Source: Kalaharituber pfeilii (lineage: Eukaryota > Ascomycota > Pezizomycetes > Pezizales > Pezizaceae). From it: a stretch of DNA of 64,000 bases. Below, in pieces: positions 14,101-24,412 of this stretch (the stretch's first letter is position 1; every line of letters starts with the position of its first letter). The DNA is taken from NCBI GenBank assembly GCA_015179045.1, contig WHUZ01000015.1, positions 930,001 through 994,000 of the forward strand. Reading direction: 5' to 3'. Below the pieces are notes generated by a model. The model was not told the DNA's origin and did not search any database. It worked only from the letters and a program-made list of their open reading frames with translations. The translations under genes were made by a program, and so were the position numbers.

Positions 14101-15669
14101 CGCTCTACTAGCTGAATCCGGGCGGTGTTCTAGCAGCGCCAACTTTGGAGGCCGAGGCAGCAGTCATGAACCTCATGCTCGCTAAGCAAGTCCTGCACGT
14201 CCACAAGCGTGCACCTGCCTTTTTCAGAAACACAAGCTCAAAGTGTCAAGGTTATTCCGCCGCTGTGCGAAGTCATGAAGGTACGATAGGCGATAAACAT
14301 GACACTCAACTTGCAGCAATTGCATGATGTAGATTGCCCCAGCACATTATCTCTTGATATAAGCCATGCAATGCTTGCATCTCTTATGTACGGTCAGATG
14401 ATCCGGGGTGCATGCACCAGTGCTGCAGTCAAGCTCAAGTTGTAGCCTCCTCACAAGAGCACTGGTCCTACTACCGTGTCTTCACTGCTCCGGCTGCCGT
14501 GCGCGTTTCAGGAAAAGAAGATCCTGCTTGCCGCCGGGAATAAACCATTGGAATATCTTGCAATTGGCCAGGTGAAATCCCAACTTGGTACAGGTTCGAA
14601 TTACCTCTAAGCGAACTCCTGAGGTTGTAACCGGAACGGCACACCTTGCTACTTGTCCAAGCAAGCGCCAGTGAACCTCAATGTAAGAAACAGTAGTTAT
14701 ACGCATACTTGAGAGCTCCCGCGCGCAAAAGGTAAGTAGTCCCCTGAAAACCGCAGTATGTGCACGCAATGGGAGCTTTAAAGTCTACTTCTTGACCTAC
14801 GCCAGTTCAGCGCGCGTGTATACCGTCGGCGGGCTCAATAGATGCTATGAAAGACCCTGTGATTATTCCTAGATCCTCCCAATAAAACCTCTGTAGTCAT
14901 TCAGTGGTTGTGCTGCTACATTGACCCCTTGCGTGAACAACTGCTAAGTTCACGTCCATTAGATTTCTACGTCAAGTCTGATGAGCTTAGTGTCTCTTAC
15001 TAAATGGATCTTCGTTGTGTCTCATTACAGTGAAGTAACAATCTTTCATTGGTTCCTAGTATATCCAGGAGATGGCTTGCAAAGCCGTTCTTGTGGAGTC
15101 GAATTGCTGTGCAAATAACAGCTAGGCTCAAATCCAGAGTAATTATAAAGCAGGACTGTCTCATTAACCACTCGGAATTGAGACAAGAGTTTGTCCAATG
15201 TGTGAGGGCAGCAGCAATATCATTAAAGGCATGATGATGAGTGTTCCTCCATGACACTCCACCGGTTTGCAGATGATGTCCAGGATAGAAGTCTCTCTGG
15301 ATCTGATACCACAGGATTTAGCCCTGAACAAGATACTAGCTTTGGAGTTCGGATTTTTTGCACAGCTACTTTACAAAGCTGAACTTGTGATGATTTGCTA
15401 TTGCTACATGAGTGAATTTGCACAACCTGCACAAACCTGTGACTATTATCGATTTCATCATGAACATGAGAATCTCCGCCTCATTCAACTCCCTGACAGA
15501 AGAAATGTTATAAATAATGGTGTCCGCACACCTATATAGAGCTCTTACTATCCATCAAAGCACCCAGTATTCAGATATCAAAATTCAAGGAATCTAGAAG
15601 TCGAATACTATCAGAGCTTGAATCTCTCTATCTATATCCCAGCCTCGAAACTAGAACCGTTGATAGACG
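11153..15669. other. intergenic, no gene seen
   Basis: The first few hundred bases are probably the tho2 3' UTR. The rest is AT-rich with scattered short open frames on both strands and no recognisable domain, RNA gene or complete transposon. A MITE-end-like motif, beginning TGTTCTCG and ending CCCAGA, lies at 13785-13800, but no partner end was found. Confidence 0.5.
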
Positions 15670-16213
15670 ATGACAGACCAAAGGGTGACTGTTAGCGTCT
15701 GCGGCCCACGATTCACGGCCATCAATGTGACACATCCCCCATCATCTGAAGAGCATACTTGCCACATTACTTTTACTGCGATTAATCAGCAGCAGGTATT
15801 TACCCTTTGGGACTGTTCCTTGGCCCATGATGTACTGACATGTAGAACAACCATAGACGCCGCCACGTGAACTTGCAATCGAAGGCTCTGTCCAAGCGGA
15901 TCAAGAAATGGAAGATGAAGAGGATGGGCGAAGGGAAGGCATTAGCACTAAGAGGGAATTAACTCTCCGAGATGCATTTAACCTTACGCAACACGTCGCC
16001 GTGTTTAACATGCCTCGTATGGTGCCTAAGACTTTCAATGAGATACTCCCAGAGGTCTCAGTTGTGAAAAAGCCGGAGGAGGCCGGGCCCGCTCAATACC
16101 ATGTCAAGGAGATTACGGAATGGTGGAGCAAGCTTATTCTTGAGCTTATTAACGAAGCCATCAAAAGGAACGGCGGGACTCCAATGGATCCTGAGAAGTT
16201 CGAATACCTGTAG
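15670..16213 (+). CDS. two-exon gene, unknown function
   Basis: I do not recognise this protein. Exon 1 (15670-15795, 42 codons) and exon 2 (15857-16213) join in phase 0 across a 61-bp intron that starts GTATTT, has a CTGAC branch-like site and ends ATAG. The product is 160 residues. The first 42 contain two Cys and several Thr/Ile. A linker with an acidic patch (MEDEEDG) follows. The C-terminal half looks like a compact helical segment, with FNMPRMVPKTF near its start and ITEWWSKLILELINEAIKR near its end. No signal peptide or membrane segment is visible. The join restores a frame that is otherwise closed just upstream of exon 2, which supports the model. Expression data would be decisive. 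Confidence 0.5.
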
Positions 16214-19200
16214 AAGATCGAGGGCGTCCATTGAGAAAGCCTGCCGATGGGATCATTGAGCTTTCAACGTACTTGCTTCGAATAGTGCGCCTCCAGGGAA
16301 CTGTGTGTTGAGGTAGTCTGGGTGCGGAGGTTGATGAGTGGGTTACGTTTCAGATTAGTCCATTACTGCATGAATTCGTGTTGTTCTGATCGTTATTCCT
16401 ACTTTATACGTTCTCTGCTTAAGCTTCTTGTTGTTTTGCATTTGGATTGTGCCGATCTGGTTGATTCTATCTTTCAGCAATATCTTTGTAACCAAGTCCA
16501 TCTTTATTGTAACATCCATCATACACGACTAATGTCGTAACTTTATCTATCAGAATTACTTTAAAGCTTTGTGAAGAGCACGTCACTAGATGCGAGCACA
16601 ATGACGGCCATTTCTCTACATGCAGTATTTCACTACTAGCTTTAAGTTTCTCGGGCGTCATTGCCCTAGAGAACTGGAATACTGCATGGAGTAAGCTGCT
16701 GAGCTCATAGCTCTATGTGAAGAGGCACTGAACCGAGATACCTGCTTGCTCATGTGAAAACCTAGACGCTGGATAAAGGCTCACCTAGATATCTACATGG
16801 ACATGAAGTTCATGAAGTCGTTTGGGAAGAGAAGTTTCGAAAACTCCCCGAGATTTGGATGTGCCGTTGAATCAATGATGCGCATACAAACCGCTGTATA
16901 TATGGTAACATGGGACCGCTTGATTTAATTTAGCTGTATGTGCCATGAGTTGAGGAGGCCAATGGTATGGAGCTCGAGGATGCTACTGTACGGCAAGGAA
17001 CGTGGGCAAGTTTAGTCGTGTTATCTCATGCTTTTGGTGTGAGACATCTGGGCTGTCGCTAGAGCTGCACTCAGCTTGCGTATCGAGCTGATGGCCACCC
17101 ATCTACGATACGAATGGCGCCGGGCTATCAATGGTACCTATGCTAAGGGCCTTCAAATTTTGATCTGATGAACTTTCCGGGTAGAAGTAGTCTGGTTACC
17201 GGGTATAAGAACAGCTTTGTCTGTAGCGTCCGAACACCCCAGCATAAGATACTCAGATTTCAAAGAATTATAAAAAAACTCCTTTTTTATATTACCCGTA
17301 TTTCTCTATTCGATTCTATACTTTCTATTGCTCCTATGATCTCATACACAGCAGACCTTTGCAACTTCGGTTTCATTGAATTAGGCAGTCTATGTACGGT
17401 ACTGTACCTATAGCCTCACGCCGCATACTGGCATCACTGTCGTACCACAGTTGCGGCTAGCTGTGTTGATTCAGTTAGTGGGATATGCAGGGCTTGCACC
17501 TCAATATGCAGCTAACTTAGGCTCCACCTTCTCAACCCTGTAGTACAGTAACTAGCATAGCCTAACCTTGCAGACTTCATCAGCTCTCGTGGGACCGTGC
17601 CAGTGGAACGTCAGACTATTGTGGAACAACCTGATCTCGTGCCCAGCCTCTTCGGTCACGTGCCGCGTAAGTAGTAATTACTTATTTGGTCGCTGTTTTG
17701 GAAGTAGGAACAACTGTCATAGACATGTAGATCTAGGTGCCTCGCTAGAAAGACGAGCACATGCCTTCGCTTTAATTGATGAGGTTTACAGTAAGGCTTC
17801 TTATCCTCAACCACTGGGAACCACTACCAGTAGAATACCAACCAGAATATTGAGCTGCTACAATTGGGCACCTCTTCGCCAAGACTAATACAAAGAATAC
17901 AACTTCATACCATTAGCTATTTAGATTTACAAGCGATTATACTTATACAATGTACTTGATAATATTTCCCCTCACGATAGATATGTATCTCCAGAGCTGG
18001 AAATGGCGGCCACGGAACACCCTGACCATGCTGTTCTTCCATCACACCCCGCGCTGCAAGGAAACGCATTCGAAGTATGAATGGCTGTTCGTCATGCACG
18101 ACATGTCTTATCGCCAGCACAGTCTGTTTTCACTTGCGTGGGATCATATCAAAACAGGTACCGAGCCTCGCTGATCTGTTCTCTGGCCGAGGGCCCTGCG
18201 CCTCTTGGCGGCCACCCCCGCCCCGCCTGCGTAGCACATCCAATGCAAGTGATGTAGAGGCGATGCTCGATATCATTGCTGCCGTGCTCGCTCTGTTGAA
18301 CTCGAAGCGGTAGCAGAATGAGGGGTATTCTGCCAGAACGTATATTCGTAACCATGCTCCCCCACCAGCGGCATGGATAACCAAGCCGTCGAACTTTATC
18401 GTGTTCTCGGTGAAATACGAGCAGCCCATGCGTAGCCAGGCGACAGCCATCTGCGCCTGATGATGCATGCACGGGCTGGCTGAACCGGGGCCACTGATCA
18501 GCCCGCTCACTATCCTCTTGCGGCAAAGCAACGCACAGCCCTGCGTATCCTGGCGTGCTGCGCACCACCCCAGTTGCGAGCTGTACGCTGTCCAGGACCA
18601 CCATGCAAGGCTATCGCCGGCTACATAGGCACAACGAAGGTGTTTGCTGTCGTGTGGCCAGCGCCTGGCCCATAAACTGCTGCTAATGTGCTCTCTCTCC
18701 TCTTCGTACGCATCCACATTTAATTTCCAAACACGATACTGTTGCATCTCCATTTCCCCCAAGCTATTCCATTTCGTTTCCATTACGGGTCATAGGCGGG
18801 AAACAAGTGCACAGAGTTTCCTCACTCCTGTCACTGGTGTGATTCTAAGGTGCTTTTTTTTTTTTTTTTTTTTGTTTCCCGCTCCTTCTTTGCCTATCTG
18901 CTGTCTTATTCTTATTTATATGTCCTTCCTGCTAAAACTTTCTTTGCACCATCAGCAACGCACACAAGATATTCCTCAGAATTGCACCTGTTATTGAGCC
19001 GGTTAAGCTCGATCGGAGGTTACTGTCGAATTAGAGTATTGGAAGGCCGCACGCGCTGCTCTTGAATGGCCTGAACAAGTGGTTACCGGATTTTTTTCCT
19101 TTCAGTTTTCAATACCCACCTGGGGGCTTTGATGAGTGGGGCAGTTATATAAATACGCATAGAACGCCGTTTTCTGTTCTTGCGAGAGGGGACACGGTAC

Positions 19201-19380
19201 ACCTTAGGCCGCCAGTGTTGCGATAAGATTCCTCCCCAAAACGTACCGGTATTCATCCTGTTTGATCAGTTAGCGCGTCGGATAAGATCAGTTTCAGAAA
19301 CATACCCACAATATATATATAAGAGTTCCAGCGCACACAATTAGTAGCCAAATAGGCCAAGAACCTACAGCAAGACGACT
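16214..19380. other. intergenic, no firm gene
   Basis: Nothing is recognisable as a gene. Two overlapping minus-strand open frames at 18130-18783 sit in a locally GC-rich patch (about 18170-18600) and are not supported by any domain. A poly(T) run of about 21 lies near 18853-18873. A TATA-like TATATAAATA lies near 19148, roughly 230 bases before the doubtful gene at 19381. Confidence 0.5.
17632..17706. mobile_element. possible MITE fragment
   Basis: The left end TGATCTCGTGCCCAG matches the left end of the 106-bp MITE at 33941. GGAACAACC directly before it and GGAACAACT at 17707-17715 match at 8 of 9 bases, as a target-site duplication would. The right end does not show the inverted terminal repeat, so this may be a truncated copy or chance. 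Confidence 0.25.
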
Positions 19381-19986
19381 ATGGCTCTACCTGCTTCGGG
19401 AGTAAAACCCACAACATTGCCGCATCACTTGAGATCTCAGTCTCCTGCTTCAACCTCTATAGCCAACCCAAAGCGTGAACGTAAAATGGTGCGCTTGTTA
19501 CGGTCAGACGAAAGTACTAACTCCAACTGTCCTCATCTCCAGGTGTTCAGCTCACTAACAGAAGGTTTCTCAGCAGGGCCCGCGAAACGTCCCTACCAGC
19601 TCTGCAGCAGCACAGGTTCTGGCCGCGACGAAGGGGCTCCAGCTCGACAAGCAAGAAACCGCGATGGGCAATCCAACGTTCCCAAGAGAAGCAGTCCCCT
19701 TACAAGTTCTGAGGGCTCGGACCCTCACAGGGCTACTGCACGGCATATTGAGTGCGCAGAAGCTCTGTTGCTCCTGTACCGGGAGCCTCGTATATTCGGC
19801 TGGCAAAGGGTACCGAGTAAACTCATACGTTTACACAAGCATACTGCAAGATACCTTCCCGCAGCCGCCGCAATGCCGAGATCTGTGACGGAGCCGCCGC
19901 GGATCCAGCTTGCAAGGGCTCTGTTGGGTTCCAGAGATTTGCTTCCAGAGTTGCAGCTCGATCAGGGCATCTTTGGGTTTGGTTGA
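19381..19986 (+). CDS. possible small gene, unknown function
   Basis: An open frame of 201 codons starts at the first ATG about 230 bases after a TATA-like box. Within it, 19489-19542 looks like an intron: it starts GTGCGC, contains the strong branch-point match TACTAAC and ends CTCCAG. Its length, 54 bp, keeps the frame either way. A later acceptor near 19570 would switch to another open frame that runs to about 19888. The predicted protein is rich in Ser, Pro, Arg and Ala, and I recognise no domain. It may be a noncoding transcript or a chance frame in GC-rich DNA. Confidence 0.25.
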   Translation: MALPASGVKPTTLPHHLRSQSPASTSIANPKRERKMVRLLRSDESTNSNCPHLQVFSSLTEGFSAGPAKRPYQLCSSTGSGRDEGAPARQARNRDGQSNVPKRSSPLTSSEGSDPHRATARHIECAEALLLLYREPRIFGWQRVPSKLIRLHKHTARYLPAAAAMPRSVTEPPRIQLARALLGSRDLLPELQLDQGIFGFG

Positions 19987-21845
19987 GCGCAAGGCCAGGA
20001 TACACAGCTTGCTTCGAAGCTCATGGGATGAGAATCGTGTGTTTTCTACCAGCAAGGTATGAATTAGCAGCTGTTCGCCGTCCAACAAGGAATACCGACA
20101 TTACCTTCACGGCTTTCGTCGGCTAATAGATCTGGGCATGTCTTTCTGGGCCTGATATACTTAAATCACGCATGCTTCCGTAATCTTACAAGTCCTCTGA
20201 CAGTCTTTACAATGGCTACACTTAAAACGTAGTTCAGTGCTCTTTCCATGATAGACTCCCAATTGAAGTACACAGGATGAACAAATACAACTGTATCCTA
20301 TGAGAGAGGTTGAACGCATTCATGAACGCAAGAATACTATGTGTAGTACCTACCATACACCATGGGTATGACCCAGATTGGGCTAGTCCATGGTCCAGCG
20401 TTAGATAAAGCGATAGGGGTTGCCACGGCAAGAAAAGAAGGATATGATTATATCGTGTAGATGTAGGTTGCGAGCCTGTTCCATGGTCATGTGTAGCATC
20501 GTCCCCAGGATCATGTGTTGTAGCTGGATGTTCAAATATCGAGAGAGCTAGCTGTCGCTCAGTATGTTATCCCTCAAATTCAACATGTCGAGAGCCGGCA
20601 GATATTTGCACTTCAGTCGTATTTGTTTAAACTATCAGTGACGAATATTTAGGAGGAGAACGGATCGGAGTTTCCGAGGAACGGAGTATGATCCTTCGAG
20701 TTCTAATTCTGTGAACTTCGAAGGACTTGCTTGCTGAGACGCCTGGAGGGCTAAAACACTGCTGGGCGATGCGTTTATACCATTTTTTTAGGAAAAAAGT
20801 GTACTGCTGCCCATGAGGCTATATAATGTATACCGGAATGTGCATGGGATTATTGCAAATGATGGGTGCGCTGGTTGAGCTTATAACGTGGGGAGTCATT
20901 CAGCTAAGCCAAATAAAATTAGAGGGTCTTGGCATGAACGATTGCTTGGTTGATGAAACCAGTACCTACAGGTTTGTATGGCTAACTCTTCAAGCAAGTA
21001 GGAATGTCGAGAGAGGTCCGGGGAAGAGACGATAAATCCTCGTACCTGCAACTAAGTAGTAGGGCTATTAGATTAAAAGTAAATGCGAATATTATCATGC
21101 CCGACGTAGAAATTTTCCCTTCTCCGAGTGCCCCTTTTTTGGCGAACACTTACACCAACTACTTATACTGAATACTTGTACTGAATACTTGCCAAATTCA
21201 TATGTAAACTTTGGACTCGTACCCGGTTGCTACTAGTAGTGAGGGTTTAGCCTCAGGCAGCCACTATTGCATATTACAGTAGGTAAGATTGTGGGTTACA
21301 TAATCCATATCCTTCGAGCATGGTACTTGACCATGTACCTCAGATATATCCTGCGATTCGCGGGTACACGACCGGGTTTCGAGTTCCCTTATAGGTTATA
21401 GGGGTCCCGTCGAAATCTTGCTTATGTAGGTAGGTATATTTTTGACCAAAAAGTATTCATGATTTTTCCTACAGTACCCGGCAATATCCGGTCGGATACT
21501 TTTAGTCTGAATGCCCCTGCTCTATTTCTGGGCTATGTATGTATATGGGAGTAACAAAACAGTAGAATCTTGGTACGTTTGGTGATATATATATGGGCCT
21601 CGGACGTGATTTAATTGGAAGGAATGCTATCGATGTCGATATATACTCGCTGGTTCGGAAAGTATTGGAACGCTGCATAATAATATGCACTGTTTCAAAA
21701 GGCGAATAGCGCATATGCTTTATGCAGCATTCCAATACTTTCCGAATCAGCGAGTATATAAATTCCGATAAAGGTACTTCGCGCGGTATCTCATTGTATG
21801 TATGCGTGCCCCGCAAACATGTGACGTTAACAAGTCACGTGCATA
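19987..21845. other. intergenic, no gene seen
   Basis: AT-rich sequence without recognisable genes. A pair of related segments at about 21645-21680 and 21720-21765 are inverted copies around GAGTATAT and AGTATTGGAA, so the region 21640-21765 can fold into a long hairpin. This may be the remnant of a small inverted-repeat element. Confidence 0.45.
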
Positions 21846-22645
21846 ACCTTATTTTTCTTTTCTTTTTTTCTACAAAAAAAAAATATCATTACTCGGGTGC
21901 CTCCCTATGGGCTATAGCGAGAATAAAGACACAGAATAAACGAACAGTAAGAGCCAGACGTAAGGGACAATTATTTCTCTATCCAGCTCAACAGTTCCAC
22001 TACGGGGTCCCCTTTCCCCTCCATCGCCGCCGGTGGCCTATATATCGCTTCCAGCCTTCCTGGCCACCTCCCCCTCCATACATCGCATCTGTTCCAAATG
22101 TGGGTCGCTGTCTCCCCTACACCATCTGCATTCTGCGCTATCTGCCTTTCCCGTTTTATGTTTCCAGGCTTTCAGACCTTTCCCACCCAACAGGCGTGCA
22201 CGCCTACTAGAGTAGAGTGCGTACCCAGCCACCCAGCCTCTGTAACGGTCTATAATTCAGTCCCAATCCGTTCCTCTCCCGTCGCTGTGCGTTGGCCACC
22301 ATGCGCATTCCTGCCTCCGTGATCACCTCGTCCTGGTAAGGGAGAAAGGTTCCGATTTTCGCCGCCCTATCTGCCTCTTCATTGAATCATTGCCTCTCAG
22401 CCCCTTATGTCCTTTAACCCACATTACTGCCACGTCCTGCCCCCTTCGAGCTATCCTCCGTTCCCAGGCTCTCCTCACCATTTGGGCAGATCCGTCCGGG
22501 GTCGATTTTCCCTCTGCGATCCTCTGCAGCCGGTCGATTGCCACCCGTGAGTCCGAGATTATGAGTATTTCTTCGGTGCCACCCTCTAAGGCTTTGGCCA
22601 TGGCTGTTAACTCTGCATCGGTGACTATGGCTCTCGTCTCCATGT
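21846..22645 (-). mobile_element. decayed Tad1-like LINE, 3' fragment
   Basis: Read on the minus strand, the fragment encodes part of a LINE RNase H domain (22323-22643, with ISDSRVAI carrying one catalytic Asp, and the motif VMWVKGHKG). Pieces of the C-terminal region (LGGKGLKAWKHKTG and a Cys-Xaa2-Cys pair) follow in a different frame. It ends with the same 3' hairpin as the other family A copies at about 21887-21917. The tail beyond is A-rich but interrupted. Frameshifts and stops show that it is inactive. Only a weak 7-base match (ACGTGCA) is seen between the two flanks, so the target-site duplication is uncertain. Confidence 0.75.
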
Positions 22646-24412
22646 ACGTGCACGATATGAGCCAGGAACGAGATCATCGACTGCAGCATGCACGAGTATA
22701 TACGAGTACTACTAAATAGTATCACCAACTTTAGTGAGCAGCACTGAACTGAAAGCAAGTTTCATCAGTGGGAAGGCCCAAAGTCTTAGGTGCGCCCGGT
22801 GAAATTCAGGCCGCCTGTCGTCGACGCTTTTATGGGCAGGTTCTAATTCATTGAACATGAGATGTAGAGTACTTCTTTATGTAAGTATCCAACACTGAGC
22901 ACGGATCTAGGTTGAACAAGTGCCAACCAAGAGGCATGTATGTTTATGTACATAGCAATTAACTCTCTTGAGCTGATCTAGAGCTACGTTAGGCTACTTG
23001 TAGGGTTTAGTTAAAGACAGAGTATCGCTCCCGTCAGAGCCTCAGACACAAACCTGTACGTCTCTATATAAGTAAGTTCTAGTAGGCCTGTCAATTGAAT
23101 CTGTATCGCATATAGAATTGCAGGATTCTGTGCGTAATAACCAAGGAAAAGGTTCCATGAGGAACATGGCTGCATGGCTACTATATAGGGATCGCCAGAC
23201 ACTGCCACTGATGCAAATGCAACCTAATCTCTTGGGTTAGTCTCGTACTCCCGGGCCGCTAACAACCAAAATTGAAATTTAAACACTTCTGGCACTGCTT
23301 CAATTACGGCCTAAAAAGTACCCTTCACCCATCCCCGATCCCGACGTGCCAGTTTCATGACCTCAGACCCAATGCATGTAGTGCAGGCAGGCCCAAATGT
23401 CCACTTCCCTTAGATGAACCGACATTTTTTGAATTCACGTGATTACTTTTGTAGCAGGTATATATAGATCTACATTCTTCGCAACTTGACAATCAGATCG
23501 ATCTAATGCCATAATCAGATACTACTACATGTCACAAGCAATTTGACCGGATGTGGCGGTGGCCCCTCGCTAGCTTGAGCGCGTTGTTGCGGTCGAGGAA
23601 CGCGAGCTGCAGGCGCGGCACTAGATAGTTGTCGAGACGCGCCGACGACGGATGAATGAGTTACCTTCAGTATTGCCAGGAGTGACAGGGGCACCGCCTC
23701 GAGTACGGAGCTCTACGATGTGTAATTCTTCCATGATTATTATACTTTCTCAACGTTTCCCTTCCTCGAGCAGCACAGATTCAATGATCTAAACGTTGAG
23801 ACTGGGCTGCCTCAGGCACGTTAGTTAAGCCAATAGTAGCACGGATTCCTAGCCCTAATTCCACTTCCCTGCTGCTGCACTTTGTCTACGTTCACTAGAA
23901 CAGGTAGTTGTTTCTAAATGCAATAGGTAGTTTGTAGATGTTGGGGATGTCAAACTATTACGACGAGTTAGTAGTGTTCTGTGTAGATACAGCGAGTTAG
24001 AATCGCGAAGGACTTCATGAAGAATTATATCGCTGAAAGGTAAATCTTTAATTATTTAGATGTGATCGATCCATCAACAGTAGCAAAGAGAAACCCTAGC
24101 TGTGAATATAGAATACGATCAATCCTGATTGACGAAGTGGAAACATGAAAAAACAGAAAAGTAACTCTAGAGCCATATTCAGGGGAAGAGATAGATGAGA
24201 CAAAAAGCTTCGGTAGTTAAAAAGCAAAGCTGGGTGGTCATAGTATATAACCCACATTACCCTCATTGCAAATTCCAACCTGACCACATAGATAAGTAAA
24301 TACCAAACATATAATATATCAAGAAAACATGAAATAGAGCGTAAACACACTGCAGAGAGTACACAGTCCGTAAATCTAAACTCTTCACGTCCACTTTCCA
24401 ATGCAGGCGCTC
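22646..24412. other. intergenic, no gene seen
   Basis: No gene or structured RNA is recognisable. The region lies between a decayed LINE and the 3' end of the NFX1-type helicase gene, whose 3' UTR probably covers the last few hundred bases. Confidence 0.45.

Noticed and set aside
14585..14610. GGTTCGAATT resembling a tRNA T-loop
   Set aside because: No acceptor stem or other tRNA arms fit around it; no tRNA gene was found in the window by eye.
18130..18783. 217-codon minus-strand frame in a GC-rich patch
   Set aside because: A second frame of similar length overlaps it and neither shows motifs or plausible introns.
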